40,390 bases of DNA, taken from the NCBI GenBank assembly GCA_964444795.1, contig CAYUIQ010000050.1, positions 1-40,390 of the forward strand. The letters are read 5' to 3'. The notes under the pieces were generated by a model that worked only from the letters and a program-made list of their open reading frames with translations, did no database searches and was not told where the DNA came from. Within the stretch, counting starts at the first letter, position 1; each line of letters starts with the position of its first letter. Origin of the DNA: JABMRP01 sp964444795 (lineage in GTDB: Bacteria > Planctomycetota > Planctomycetia > Pirellulales > Thermoguttaceae). Positions 1 through 8,340 of this stretch are shown here, one piece after another. The position numbers were made by a program, and so were the translations under genes.

Positions 1-34
1 AGACCGTGGTTTTTGAGCGGTGCATCCACGGTCT
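1..34. repeat. Inverted repeat (hairpin) at window edge
   Basis: A perfect 9-bp inverted repeat, AGACCGTGG at 1-9 and CCACGGTCT at 26-34, encloses a 16-nt loop. It lies just downstream of the minus-strand kinase gene. No T-run follows it in the minus-strand reading direction, so it is not an obvious intrinsic terminator. It may be one of the palindromic intergenic repeats seen elsewhere in the window, cut by the window edge. Confidence 0.45.
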
Positions 35-63
35 GGCGACCGTAGCTACCAGCCGTAACCTGC

Positions 64-1212
64 TTACTTCTCCGGCGTACTTCCCGGCTCTTCTTCCCGC
101 GTTTCAAATTCCTGCAACTCCTCCAGCCACAAGCGGATCTCGTTGTCGTATTCGCTGGCCAAATCGCCTTTGATCAACTGCCGGTGGAAACTGGCGGCGC
201 CCTCCTTGACCAGATCGGCCGCCTCGGCGCTGGGGAACCGGCGCATCGGGTCCGGGGCAATCAGCCCCAGGCAGAAGTTCATCAGCAGCTTGTTGCAGAC
301 GATTTCTTGGGGGAGGATGCTTGGGAGCCTCTGTCCGAGGAACCGCTTCGCCTCGAGTAGATCGCGGAGGGTCACCGCCCCCTCAAACGGCGGCTTGCCG
401 GAGAGCATTTCGATCAGCACGTATCCCAGACTGGCCAGATCGGATCGCGGCGAAGACTCGCCTCCCTCAAGCACTTCCGGCGCGGCGTACACCGGCGTAC
501 AGGTGCGCTGCGGCGGAGCGTTGTCCAACTCGAAGGCCGACCCCAGGTCGACGATCTTCGCGTTGCCCGTACGCTTCAACATGATGTTCGACGGCTTGAT
601 GTCGCCGTGAACGATCTCCTCGCGGTGCAACGCCGCCAACGCCGCCAGGCAGTCGCGCACCACGGCCATCGCCACCCCCGGCTTGATCCGCGGTTGGACC
701 GGTCCGGCCGTGACGATCACGTTGTTGAGGTAATCCCAGCGCTTGATGCTCACCCGCGCTCGAACGCGCTCGAGCATCTGATGGGTCAACAGCCGAGAGA
801 GATCGAACCCGTCGACCCATTCCATCACCATCAGCCGAATGCGACTGCGATCGACCCAATTGTGAACGTCCAGCAGGTTGTCCTGCTGGATTTGGGCCAC
901 CCGGGCGGCGACCTGGGCGATACGGCCCATCGCTTCGTCGTAGCGGCTTTCGGTTTCGTAGCGCAGCGGGGAGAAGATCTTCAGCGCGACCGGGAGCGTG
1001 AAATTGTCCGTTCCGCGACGTTCGCTCAGGTAAACCATGCCTTGCCCACCGGAACCCAACAGCCGGATCAGCCGGTGGTGCTCGGTCCAGTTGAGACGCT
1101 GATGGTCGAGGATATCCTGATATCGCTTCAACAGGGCGGGGCAGCAACCGACCGCCGGCTCGCCGCCGAGTGAATGGGTTGCCGCACGATCAAGAAACGT
1201 AGTCGTTGCCAT
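64..1212 (-). CDS. Serine/threonine protein kinase, soluble
   Basis: A 382-residue Hanks-type kinase that would transfer phosphate from ATP to Ser/Thr of unknown targets. Visible motifs in order are a glycine-rich loop GSGGQG near 53-58, the ATP-anchoring Lys in VALKIF (K78), the catalytic loop HGDIKPSN with D204 and N209, DLG instead of DFG (D222), and APE at 244-246. HGD in place of HRD makes it a non-RD kinase, a class usually not switched on by activation-loop phosphorylation. I see no membrane segment and no sensor domain. The C-terminus (about 350-382) is acidic and helical. The ATG at 1212 is preceded by GAGG at a good distance. The upstream dehydrogenase gene ends 46 nt before it on the same strand, so the two may be cotranscribed. 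Confidence 0.9.
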   Translation of the reverse strand: MATTTFLDRAATHSLGGEPAVGCCPALLKRYQDILDHQRLNWTEHHRLIRLLGSGGQGMVYLSERRGTDNFTLPVALKIFSPLRYETESRYDEAMGRIAQVAARVAQIQQDNLLDVHNWVDRSRIRLMVMEWVDGFDLSRLLTHQMLERVRARVSIKRWDYLNNVIVTAGPVQPRIKPGVAMAVVRDCLAALAALHREEIVHGDIKPSNIMLKRTGNAKIVDLGSAFELDNAPPQRTCTPVYAAPEVLEGGESSPRSDLASLGYVLIEMLSGKPPFEGAVTLRDLLEAKRFLGQRLPSILPQEIVCNKLLMNFCLGLIAPDPMRRFPSAEAADLVKEGAASFHRQLIKGDLASEYDNEIRLWLEELQEFETREEEPGSTPEK

Positions 1213-1258
1213 GTGCCGGCCTCGCGGGGTCCCAACCGGTAGTCGTTCTTCGGAGCGA

Positions 1259-2281
1259 TTATCTTATCGGACATCCCGGCTGCCCGTCCAGAGCATCCTC
1301 CCCCCAGCCCGGGATTCCCGCCTGGCGAATGGGGAATCCCAGCCGTTTCTCGGTCAGCAGGTTCATCAACGGGCGGTCCTCCTGCCAGCGACGCAGGTTT
1401 TCGCAGAAGAAATTGGTCATATTGTCGATCCGCCGGACACTCTGCCCTGCAACATGGGGGGTGATGATCACGTCGGGCCGAGCCCACAGCGGATGCTCCG
1501 GCGGCAACGGTTCGGGGTCGGCCACGTCGAGGACCGCCCCGGCGATCTGCTCGGATTGCAGGGCCGACACCAAGTCGTCGGTGATCAGGAGTCTGCCGCG
1601 TCCGACGTTGACCAGCAGGGCGTCGGGCTTCATTTTCCCGAGCTGCGCGGCGCCGAACATCCCGTCGGTCAGGTCGTTCAGGGGTGCCGAGAGGATCACC
1701 ACGTCGGCGGCCTCCAGCAGGTCGTCCAATCGATCGGCGTTCCACAGGGCCTCGACCCACTCGGGCCGGTCGACGGGGAACACGTCGGTGGCGAGAATCC
1801 GGCCAGCCATCGGCGCCAACACGCGCGCCACTCGGCGACCCACCCCCCCGAAACCGACGATCCCCACGGTGCTGCGGCTAAAGTCGCGCGTCGGACGGCG
1901 AATATATTCCTTGGTCTGCTGAGCCCGGAAGAAGACCGGCAGGCTGCGAAACCAGGCCGTCACCAGAGCGGTCGTATGCTCGGCCACCTGTTCAGCCAGG
2001 ACCCCCGAGGCACTGGTCACCGGGATCGGCGACTCGATGACCGACGGCACGAGGCAATGGTCCATGCCGGCGGCCGACGACTGAATCCACTGCAATCGGC
2101 CTTGGGCGATCACACGATCCCAGTCGACGGGCACTTTGGCGTGGCCGCAATAGATGTCGGCCGAAAAGAGCGCTTCGGCAACACCTTCCTGGCCGGCGTC
2201 GACGACCTCGGCCGAGGGCATCGCGGCGGAGATCTGCTGGCAGTGACGTGACTCGACCGGGTAGCACAGAACGATTCGCAT
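1259..2281 (-). CDS. D-isomer-specific 2-hydroxyacid dehydrogenase
   Basis: A 340-residue NAD(P)-dependent dehydrogenase that interconverts D-2-hydroxyacids and 2-oxoacids in the cytoplasm. The Rossmann motif is GFGGVG at about 143-148, followed 18 residues later by an acidic residue (TDVF) that suggests NAD preference. The catalytic triad of the family is present: R228 (NVGRGR), E257 (DPEPLP) and H276 (TPHVAG). Substrate cannot be read from sequence; glyoxylate/hydroxypyruvate reductase-like or phosphoglycerate-dehydrogenase-like activity is possible, but there is no ACT or other C-terminal regulatory domain. The open frame extends to an ATG at 2341, but the fold starts with MRIVLCYP at 2281, so I use that start. 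The tail after residue 320 is Gly/Pro-rich and looks flexible. Confidence 0.88.
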   Translation of the reverse strand: MRIVLCYPVESRHCQQISAAMPSAEVVDAGQEGVAEALFSADIYCGHAKVPVDWDRVIAQGRLQWIQSSAAGMDHCLVPSVIESPIPVTSASGVLAEQVAEHTTALVTAWFRSLPVFFRAQQTKEYIRRPTRDFSRSTVGIVGFGGVGRRVARVLAPMAGRILATDVFPVDRPEWVEALWNADRLDDLLEAADVVILSAPLNDLTDGMFGAAQLGKMKPDALLVNVGRGRLLITDDLVSALQSEQIAGAVLDVADPEPLPPEHPLWARPDVIITPHVAGQSVRRIDNMTNFFCENLRRWQEDRPLMNLLTEKRLGFPIRQAGIPGWGEDALDGQPGCPIR

Positions 2282-2838
2282 GGCGTCTGGTATGGCTCCG
2301 ATAAGTGGACCGCTGGGGAAGATCGATGGTGAATCGTCCATGTTAGCAGCGGAGGGGGCGGCTGTTTAGGGCGCGGGTGCGTAGATCTCGGGTGTGAATG
2401 GACCTGGGAAATGGCGACATCGCGTTTCATGGTAACCCGAAGCGTAAGCGAGGACCTGCAAGAAGTCTTCCTCGCTTACGCTTCGGGTTACCATGAGCAA
2501 TCCCGCCTAAACGATTACGGCACAACACGTTACGGCATCGCCGAAAGCCGGCTTGCCCATGGGACGTTATGCCCCCCCAGAAAGAACCATGGAACGAGAA
2601 AAGGCCTCCAGCATCGTCGCTCTGGTAAGCTGACGCGATTGCAAAAAGGGCGTAAAGCGTAGTGGTTGAGCAGCCGGACAATGATTACAATTGAAAGAAG
2701 AGGCACAACCGAACCTGACAATTTGCCGTCGGCGCACCCCCACCTTACGCGTGGTCAGTCGTCGGAGGTTGATCGTATTTCCCACCTTGGTGACCGCACA
2801 ATTTCCCCGCGAAACGCCCGTGACCATCGGCAAGGGCG
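2282..2838. other. Intergenic region, about 560 nt
   Basis: This gap lies between the divergently oriented dehydrogenase (minus) and the DoxX-like gene (plus), so promoters for both should lie here, but I see no strong -35/-10 pair. A TACAAT at 2686-2691 has only a poor TTGAGC 14 nt upstream. The main feature is the palindromic repeat at 2428-2495. Short open frames crossing it (for example 2411-2662) are translations of the repeat and not genes. Confidence 0.6.
2428..2495. repeat. Palindromic intergenic repeat, perfect 27-bp arms
   Basis: Arms at 2428-2454 and 2469-2495 are perfect inverted copies of 27 bp around a 14-nt loop. The core AACCCGAAGCG is shared with the inner arm of the nested element at 36649-36701, showing a dispersed family. 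When translated it gives the spurious peptides TRSVSE and NPKRKRG, which I recall as common in misannotated planctomycete ORFs. It could fold as a long hairpin in RNA or DNA. No T-run follows, so a terminator role is not supported. Confidence 0.85.
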
Positions 2839-2845
2839 AAGGAGG
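2839..2845 (+). promoter_or_regulatory. Shine-Dalgarno AAGGAGG pointing to a CTG start
   Basis: A full-strength AAGGAGG ends 5 nt before an in-frame CTG at 2851 and 32 nt before the first ATG at 2878. Spacing to the CTG is normal, while spacing to the ATG is far too long. This is the basis for starting the downstream gene at 2851. Confidence 0.55.
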
Positions 2846-2850
2846 CTCCC

Positions 2851-5208
2851 CTGAAAGGCAATAAGTATACCATCGGTATGGCTACCGTCGTCGCCCTGGT
2901 GGCGTTGCGGCTGGGCCTTGGAACGCACTTCCTATACGAGGGAGTGTGGAAGGTAAAACACGCCGACAAATTCTCGGCCGAGCCGTTTCTCACGCAGGCC
3001 AAAGGACCCGCCGCGCCGCTGTTCTACAAGCTAGCCAACGACATCGACGGCCGCGAGCGCTTGCAGCTCGTCAAGTCGGTCACGCCAGACGGCGTTTTGA
3101 AGCAATGGGAGAAAGCCCGGGCTGCGGTCGAGAAGTCGCTGGCCGCCCGGTTCTACGCTTACGGCATCAAGGTCGACGACGAGTACGCGGACTATCGGGC
3201 CGTCAAACGCGAGTTGGATCTGAAGAACCGCGAGATCAAGGCCTACGAAGCGGAAACGGCCAAGCAATGGAAAGTGTTGACAGGCAAACTCGCCCAGGAA
3301 GAAAAGACGTTTGACGACGCCTTCGATTACGTCATGGCCCAATGCACGGTCGTTGCCCAGGAGTCGACCGTCGAACTCGACGCGCAGTGCAATCAACTGA
3401 CCGAGGAAATGCTTGCCCAACGCGAGATTGTGATTGCCCTGAAGAAGGCGATTGATGAAAAAGAGGAGGGTGCCGAAGAAAAGATAGGGCCGGCCCGCGC
3501 AAAACTGATCGAATCGGAGCAAGCGTTGGCCACCGCTAAAGACGCTCGCGAGATCAAGGTTGCCGAAACGGCTGAGAAGCTGGCCACCATCCGCGACAGC
3601 GAGGAACTCAAGGCCGCCGAACAACGGATCGAGGCGGCGAAAGAGGCCATGGCCGCGTATCGCGATGAGCGTGCCGGCTGTGCCGATTGCTCCGAGGGAC
3701 TGATGACGTTGAAGACCGATTTGGCGGAAATCCAGTTGCGACTGGACCCCTTGAAGAAGCCGTACGACGAGAAACTGGCCCTGTTCAAGGCGGACACCGA
3801 AGAAGCCTACATCAGCCACGAAGCGGAATTGCTCGCCCTGCTGGCAACCGATCGTGCCAAGCTGGTCGAGTACGTCGCCTCGGTCGAAGAGGACGCGAAA
3901 AAAAGCCCGGAGGTCGTCTTGGACGGTGCCGGCAAGGAATGTCTCACCACAATCGCCGACATCGAAACCCGGTATCGCGAGGCGCTGGCCGCGTTGATCG
4001 AAACACACGACACGCCGCCGGAGGCCGGAAAAGAGGAGGCCAAGCCAGCGGAAAGCCCGCTGGTTACGCTGGAGAAGGTCGTGCCGATCATTCCCGATCT
4101 GGAGAACGAGATCGAAGTAACCGTTGTCGAGAGCGAACTCGGCTTGGCTCCCGCGCGGAGCAAGTACCTCGCGAAGAAGGTGAAGTTCAACGGTCGCGAT
4201 CTGCTGGTCGTGTCCGACGCGGTCGACAGCCAGCCGTTTGCCGACGCTTGCGATAGCTTGCTGGCGGAAGTTACCGAGAAATACGACCTGAGCGAAGAGC
4301 AGCAAACCGATGCCCGACGCCTGGCCCGGCTGTACAAGCAGTCGCTACGGCAATACTTGAACGATTACCTGATCGAGATTGGCACGCATTTCGCCACGCT
4401 GGATCGTTTCGAGAAGCGGAAGGCCGAGATCACCAACAACGCGCCCGAGCAGAAGAAGCGAGACTGGGACAAGCAGCAGGAGTTGCGCAGGGACGTCAAG
4501 GTCTGGCTTTCGGAAATGGACAGCATGTCCACCGGCTACCGGACCGGCTTGTGGGATCTGCTGGACGACGACCAGCAGGCCAAGGGCCGTTTCGCCGAAC
4601 CGTGGACCATGACACGGCTGACGGACTTCGCCGTGACCTGGGGGCTGTTTGCCATCGGGCTTTGCCTGATCCTCGGGCTGGGTACGAATTTCGCCTGCCT
4701 CGGCGGCGCGGCGTTCATGTTCTCGGTCATCTTGACCCAACCGGCCTGGCCCGGCATCTATCCACCGGCACCGCCGGTCGCCGGCCACGCCCTGTTGATC
4801 AACAAGAACTTCATCGAGATGCTCGCCCTGTTGGCCCTGGCCACCACGGCCGTGGGCACCTGGGGTGGGTTGGACTATTTCCTCTGGAACAAGCTCCTGA
4901 AACCGCTTTGCCGCGGATGCTGCTGCTGCGGTAAGAAGGACGAAGAGGAGGAACAACCCCAGAGCCCCGAGTCGCGGAAGTTCCCGCCCTCGCCGGCCGA
5001 GGAGATCCTGTCGCTGAAGACAGGCGCGGGCAAACCCGACGTCGTCGCCATCGATGACGCACCCGCCGCGGACGACGACGAACCGATCGAATTCGTCGTC
5101 GATATACCGGGCGAAAGTGAAGAGATTTTCGGCGATCCGGCCGACACGTCGATCGACGACGTCCTGAACGAAGAATCCCAAGACAATGACCTTCCGGAGG
5201 ATAAATAA
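2851..5208 (+). CDS. DoxX-like membrane protein with giant coiled-coil insertion
   Basis: About 785 residues from the CTG at 2851 (776 from the ATG at 2878). The N-terminus (RLGLGTHFLYEGVWKVKH) matches the first membrane helix of DoxX-family proteins. The matching later helices appear only near residues 580-670, numbered from the ATG. Between them lies roughly 500 residues of charged, Glu/Lys/Ala-rich heptad-like helix, predicted to be a long coiled coil. This segment also holds a CxxC (CADC) near residue 267. After the last helix come a Cys cluster (CRGCCCCGKK, about 679-688) and a long acidic tail. If the helices follow DoxX topology, the coiled coil would be extracytoplasmic. Its function is unknown; DoxX relatives are often linked to redox chemistry. 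The stop codon lies 1 nt before the ATG of the downstream oxidoreductase, so the two are translationally coupled and probably work together. Confidence 0.75.
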   Translation: MKGNKYTIGMATVVALVALRLGLGTHFLYEGVWKVKHADKFSAEPFLTQAKGPAAPLFYKLANDIDGRERLQLVKSVTPDGVLKQWEKARAAVEKSLAARFYAYGIKVDDEYADYRAVKRELDLKNREIKAYEAETAKQWKVLTGKLAQEEKTFDDAFDYVMAQCTVVAQESTVELDAQCNQLTEEMLAQREIVIALKKAIDEKEEGAEEKIGPARAKLIESEQALATAKDAREIKVAETAEKLATIRDSEELKAAEQRIEAAKEAMAAYRDERAGCADCSEGLMTLKTDLAEIQLRLDPLKKPYDEKLALFKADTEEAYISHEAELLALLATDRAKLVEYVASVEEDAKKSPEVVLDGAGKECLTTIADIETRYREALAALIETHDTPPEAGKEEAKPAESPLVTLEKVVPIIPDLENEIEVTVVESELGLAPARSKYLAKKVKFNGRDLLVVSDAVDSQPFADACDSLLAEVTEKYDLSEEQQTDARRLARLYKQSLRQYLNDYLIEIGTHFATLDRFEKRKAEITNNAPEQKKRDWDKQQELRRDVKVWLSEMDSMSTGYRTGLWDLLDDDQQAKGRFAEPWTMTRLTDFAVTWGLFAIGLCLILGLGTNFACLGGAAFMFSVILTQPAWPGIYPPAPPVAGHALLINKNFIEMLALLALATTAVGTWGGLDYFLWNKLLKPLCRGCCCCGKKDEEEEQPQSPESRKFPPSPAEEILSLKTGAGKPDVVAIDDAPAADDDEPIEFVVDIPGESEEIFGDPADTSIDDVLNEESQDNDLPEDK

Positions 5209-5209
5209 C

Positions 5210-6940
5210 ATGAACCTGACCGACGAACAAAAAGCCATTGGCAAGGAAAACTTCAACGCCGCCATTGGCGTGACCCGACGGAGTTTTCTCAAGCGCAGCG
5301 TCGCCGCGGGCGTCGTCTCCGGCGGCGGGCTGGGCGCTTTCTATTACGGCTACGGCAAAGCGGTCGGCGATCCCGTGCGCGTGGGTGTCATTGGCACCGG
5401 CGACGAGGGGAGCGTGTTGATCGGGGCAATCAACCCGGACTTTGTCCAGGTTGTGGCCATCGCCGACATCCGCTCCTACAATGTCTACCGCGCCTTCCAC
5501 GGCGACCATTACAGCCCCACTCTGCAGAAAGTCCGTTGCGGGCTGTTGAAGAAGTACGGCTGGAAAGACGAGACCGAAGCCAAGAAGACGGTCACCGTCT
5601 ATCAGGACTACAACGAACTGCTGGACAACCCGGACGTCGAGGCGGTAATCATCGCCCTGCCCTTGCATCTACACGCCGAAGCGGCCATCGCGGCCATGCG
5701 CAAGGGCAAGCACGTCTTGACCGAGAAGCTGATGGGCAAGACCATCGCCCAGTGCAAGGACATGGCCCGGGTTTCCGTCCAGGAAGACAAATACCTGGTC
5801 ACCGGCCATCAGCGCCATTACAACATCCTTTACGCCAACGCGATGGATACGATCCAGAACAACCTGCTGGGTGATATCCACTACATTCGCGCCCAGTGGC
5901 ACCGCGGCAACCTGCCCGGCAAGGATAGCTGGAAAATGCCGCTACCGCCCGGCTTCGGCGACATCGCGGGTGAGACCAAGCTCGTGGGCGAACTGAAGAG
6001 TTGGGAACGGAAACTCGCCGAGGCGAAGAAGGCCGGGAAGACGGCGGATATCGAGGCCTGGTCGAAGAAGGTGGCGCAGAAGAACGCTCAGATCATGGAC
6101 ACCGTGCTGTTAGGCGCCGATGAGAAGGGCAAAGCCGAGGATTACGGCTATAAGTCCTATTCGGAAGGCTATTCCGAAAAGATCCCGGCGATGGGCGAAC
6201 TGATCCGCTGGCGGCTGTTCAACCGCACCGGCGGCGGCCTGATGGCCGAGTTGGGAAGTCACCAACTCGACGCGGCGGGGATCTTTATCTCGGCCATGCA
6301 CGGCGGTAAGAAGCAGAATCCGCTGACGGTGGCCGCGGCCTCGAACCGGCCGGTGTTCCCCGCCGACCGCGACGTGGACGATCACGTCTACTGCATCGTC
6401 GAATTTCCCGGCGCCAACTACAAGAGCAATCCGCGGGACAAGATCGGCGTGACGTATTCGTCGATCAACGGCAACGGTTTCGGCGGTTACGGCGAAGTGG
6501 TGATGGGCACCAAGGGAACGCTGATCCTGGAGAAGGAGAGAGACGTGATGTTGTTTGGCGGCTCGATCGCCAGCAAGATCAAGGTAACTGAATCGGCCGC
6601 TTCGGGGCCGACGTTGGACACCCAGGAAAGCGGCGACCCGCAAGCAGCGGTCGTCGGCGAGACGGTGACCAAGCCCGACGTGAGCCGCGGCTACCTCGAA
6701 GAGATCGAGCACTGGGCGTGGTGTATCCGCAACCAGGCGCCCGAGAACCAGCCCCGCTGCCATCCCAAGGTGGCCCTGGGCGATGCGGTAATCGCGCTGA
6801 CGACGAACATCGCCGCTCGACAGGGCAAGCGGATCGAGTTCAATCCGAAATGGTTCGATCCGAACGAGAACGCCACGCCGGAGGCCGAGTTCATCGACGC
6901 CAAGCTCGCCCCCCAGGAAGAGCCGGCCAAGAAGGCGTAG
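5210..6940 (+). CDS. Gfo/Idh/MocA oxidoreductase with Tat signal
   Basis: 576 residues. A twin-arginine motif (RRSFLKRS, R23-R24) and a hydrophobic stretch ending near residue 48 indicate export of the folded protein. The Rossmann motif VIGTGDEG follows at about 60-67. The family's EKP motif reads EKL near residue 172, and GSHQLD matches the usual GxHxxD near the active site. It is longer than the usual 350-450 residues, with a Lys-rich insert at about 255-310. Expected chemistry is NAD(P)-dependent oxidation or reduction of a sugar or polyol, with cofactor bound before export; the substrate is unknown. The frame opens at an ATG at 5186, but GGAGG at 5196-5200 sits 9 nt before the ATG at 5210, so I use 5210. 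The 130-nt gap to the next gene holds a possible promoter. Confidence 0.87.
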   Translation: MNLTDEQKAIGKENFNAAIGVTRRSFLKRSVAAGVVSGGGLGAFYYGYGKAVGDPVRVGVIGTGDEGSVLIGAINPDFVQVVAIADIRSYNVYRAFHGDHYSPTLQKVRCGLLKKYGWKDETEAKKTVTVYQDYNELLDNPDVEAVIIALPLHLHAEAAIAAMRKGKHVLTEKLMGKTIAQCKDMARVSVQEDKYLVTGHQRHYNILYANAMDTIQNNLLGDIHYIRAQWHRGNLPGKDSWKMPLPPGFGDIAGETKLVGELKSWERKLAEAKKAGKTADIEAWSKKVAQKNAQIMDTVLLGADEKGKAEDYGYKSYSEGYSEKIPAMGELIRWRLFNRTGGGLMAELGSHQLDAAGIFISAMHGGKKQNPLTVAAASNRPVFPADRDVDDHVYCIVEFPGANYKSNPRDKIGVTYSSINGNGFGGYGEVVMGTKGTLILEKERDVMLFGGSIASKIKVTESAASGPTLDTQESGDPQAAVVGETVTKPDVSRGYLEEIEHWAWCIRNQAPENQPRCHPKVALGDAVIALTTNIAARQGKRIEFNPKWFDPNENATPEAEFIDAKLAPQEEPAKKA

Positions 6941-6972
6941 GATCGCCGGCAAAACGTGCCCGTCGCGACTGC

Positions 6973-7000
6973 TTGCAACCGCCCCCAAATCGGGTATGCT
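6973..7000 (+). promoter_or_regulatory. Candidate sigma-70-type promoter
   Basis: TTGCAA (6973-6978) and TATGCT (6995-7000) are separated by 16 nt, about 70 nt upstream of the isomerase start at 7071. The match is moderate and rests on sequence only. Confidence 0.3.
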
Positions 7001-7070
7001 AGGGGGCTGGTTGTTAGCAAGGGGATAGGGCCGCGCTTGGCCCGCTTCAACGACGAGCAAGGAGAATCTC

Positions 7071-7913
7071 GTGGACAAGTGGCCCATCGGCGTTTTTGCC
7101 AGTATCGACGCGGGTTTGGGAGTGAAGCTGGAAGTGGCCCAGGAGTTGGGGATCCCGACGATCCAGCTTCATGCCCCGGCCAAGGAAAGCCGGACCCCGC
7201 AGCGGGCAAAGGAATTTCTTGCCCAACTCGAAGCGATGGGGATCACGATCACGGCCGTTTTCGGCGGTTTCGAGGGCGAGAGCTACGCCGACATCCCGAC
7301 GGTGGTTCGCACCGTGGGGCTGGTCCCCCCCGAGACGCGGGCCCAGCGCACGGCCGAGATGAAGGAGATCGCCGACTTCGCCAAGCTGCTGGGCTGCGAG
7401 GTGGCGGCTCTGCACATCGGATTCGTTCCCCACGACACGTCCGACCCGATGTATACGGAAGTGATCGGTGTGGCCCAGGACCTTTGCGACCACTGCGCGG
7501 GCAACGGCCAGCGGCTGCATCTGGAGACGGGCCAGGAATCGGCCGACGGACTGCTGCAATTCATCGGCGACGTGGGCCGGGATAATCTCTTCATCAATTT
7601 CGATCCGGCCAACATGATCCTCTACGGATCGGGGGAACCGATCGAAGCACTAAAGAAGGTCGGCCAGTACGTTCGTAGCGTGCATTGCAAGGACGCCACC
7701 TGGGCGGACAAACCGGGCGAGGAGTGGGGCGCGGAGGTGCCGTTGGGCCAAGGAGCCGTGGGCATGGAGACCTTTGTCCGCACTCTGGCCGAACTGGGAT
7801 ACACCGGCCCGCTGACCATCGAGCGAGAGATCCCCCAGGAACCCGATCGGCAAAAGGCGGAAATCGGGGCCGGCGTCGATTTGCTCACCGCACTGAAGGC
7901 CAAGATCGGGTAA
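7071..7913 (+). CDS. Sugar phosphate isomerase/epimerase (TIM barrel)
   Basis: 280 residues of the xylose-isomerase-like (AP_endonuc_2) TIM barrel family, which isomerises or epimerises keto-sugars and sugar acids with a divalent metal. The four usual metal ligands can be placed: E152 (LETGQE), D178 (FDPANM), H205 (VHCKD) and E251 (IERE). No signal peptide is present, so it is cytoplasmic, unlike the Tat-signal oxidoreductase upstream. The start is GTG at 7071, preceded by AAGGAGA at 7059-7065. The substrate is not deducible. The pairing with a Gfo/Idh gene is repeated at 33.3-36.4 kb. Confidence 0.85.
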   Translation: MDKWPIGVFASIDAGLGVKLEVAQELGIPTIQLHAPAKESRTPQRAKEFLAQLEAMGITITAVFGGFEGESYADIPTVVRTVGLVPPETRAQRTAEMKEIADFAKLLGCEVAALHIGFVPHDTSDPMYTEVIGVAQDLCDHCAGNGQRLHLETGQESADGLLQFIGDVGRDNLFINFDPANMILYGSGEPIEALKKVGQYVRSVHCKDATWADKPGEEWGAEVPLGQGAVGMETFVRTLAELGYTGPLTIEREIPQEPDRQKAEIGAGVDLLTALKAKIG

Positions 7914-7933
7914 CGCTCCGCGAAAGTTGTCTC

Positions 7934-8008
7934 GGGTGCCATGGGCGGCTTGCCCGCCCTTGCCCCAGTGCCAAGAAGACAAGGGTGGGCAAGCCGCCCA
8001 TGGCACCC
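7934..8008. repeat. Palindromic intergenic repeat, 29-bp arms
   Basis: Arms 7934-7962 and 7980-8008 are inverted copies with a single mismatch, separated by a 17-nt loop. The core is CCATGGGCGGCTTGCCC. It lies between the isomerase and the small polyhydroxyalkanoate-system gene, both on the plus strand, and there is no T-run. Its sequence is unrelated to the 2428 element, so at least two palindrome families occur here. Confidence 0.85.
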
Positions 8009-8037
8009 CCTCCACGCAAGCAAAGGAACCACGCGCA

Positions 8038-8340
8038 ATGCCACGCCTTTCCATGTCGCACTCTCACTCGCTGGGCCGGGAAGAAGCAATGCGGCGGCTG
8101 CAAGAGAAGTTCGACGCCACGGTGGCCGAAAACGAGGGTCAGCTCAAAGACGTCGAAGCCCAATGGACCGACGCCGGTCTGACGTTCGGCTTCAAGGCCA
8201 TGGGGTTTGCCGTTTCCGGCACGGTCGGCGTGAGAGAGGGCGCGGTGGACGTGGCGGTCGAGTTGCCCCTGGCGGCGATGATGGTCCGCGGGATGATCGA
8301 ATCCCGCCTGCGCGGCGAACTGGAGACCCTGTTGGCCTAA
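8038..8340 (+). CDS. Polyhydroxyalkanoic acid system family protein
   Basis: A 100-residue protein resembling the PHA_gran_rgn family. The N-terminal SHSHSLGREEAMRRLQ, a central W followed by a beta-rich stretch (LTFGFKAMGFAVSGTV), and a C-terminal helix after VELPL are the features I recognise. Members were named for genes near polyhydroxyalkanoate granule genes; the molecular role is not settled and no PHA synthase is in this window. ATG 8038 has AAAGGA upstream; an internal ATG at 8053 (MSHSHSLG) is an alternative. Its TAA shares bases with the TAG of the convergent cheY gene. Confidence 0.75.
   Translation: MPRLSMSHSHSLGREEAMRRLQEKFDATVAENEGQLKDVEAQWTDAGLTFGFKAMGFAVSGTVGVREGAVDVAVELPLAAMMVRGMIESRLRGELETLLA

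Noticed and set aside
2411..2662. 83-codon plus-strand open frame
   Set aside because: It is a translation of the palindromic repeat (TRSVSE), not a gene.
3031..4305. Long minus-strand open frame of 424 codons
   Set aside because: It is antisense to the coiled-coil gene; the GC-rich codons keep the opposite frame open, and its text has no domain features.
6110..7087. Minus-strand open frame of 325 codons
   Set aside because: It is antisense to the Tat-signal oxidoreductase, which has clear family motifs on the plus strand.
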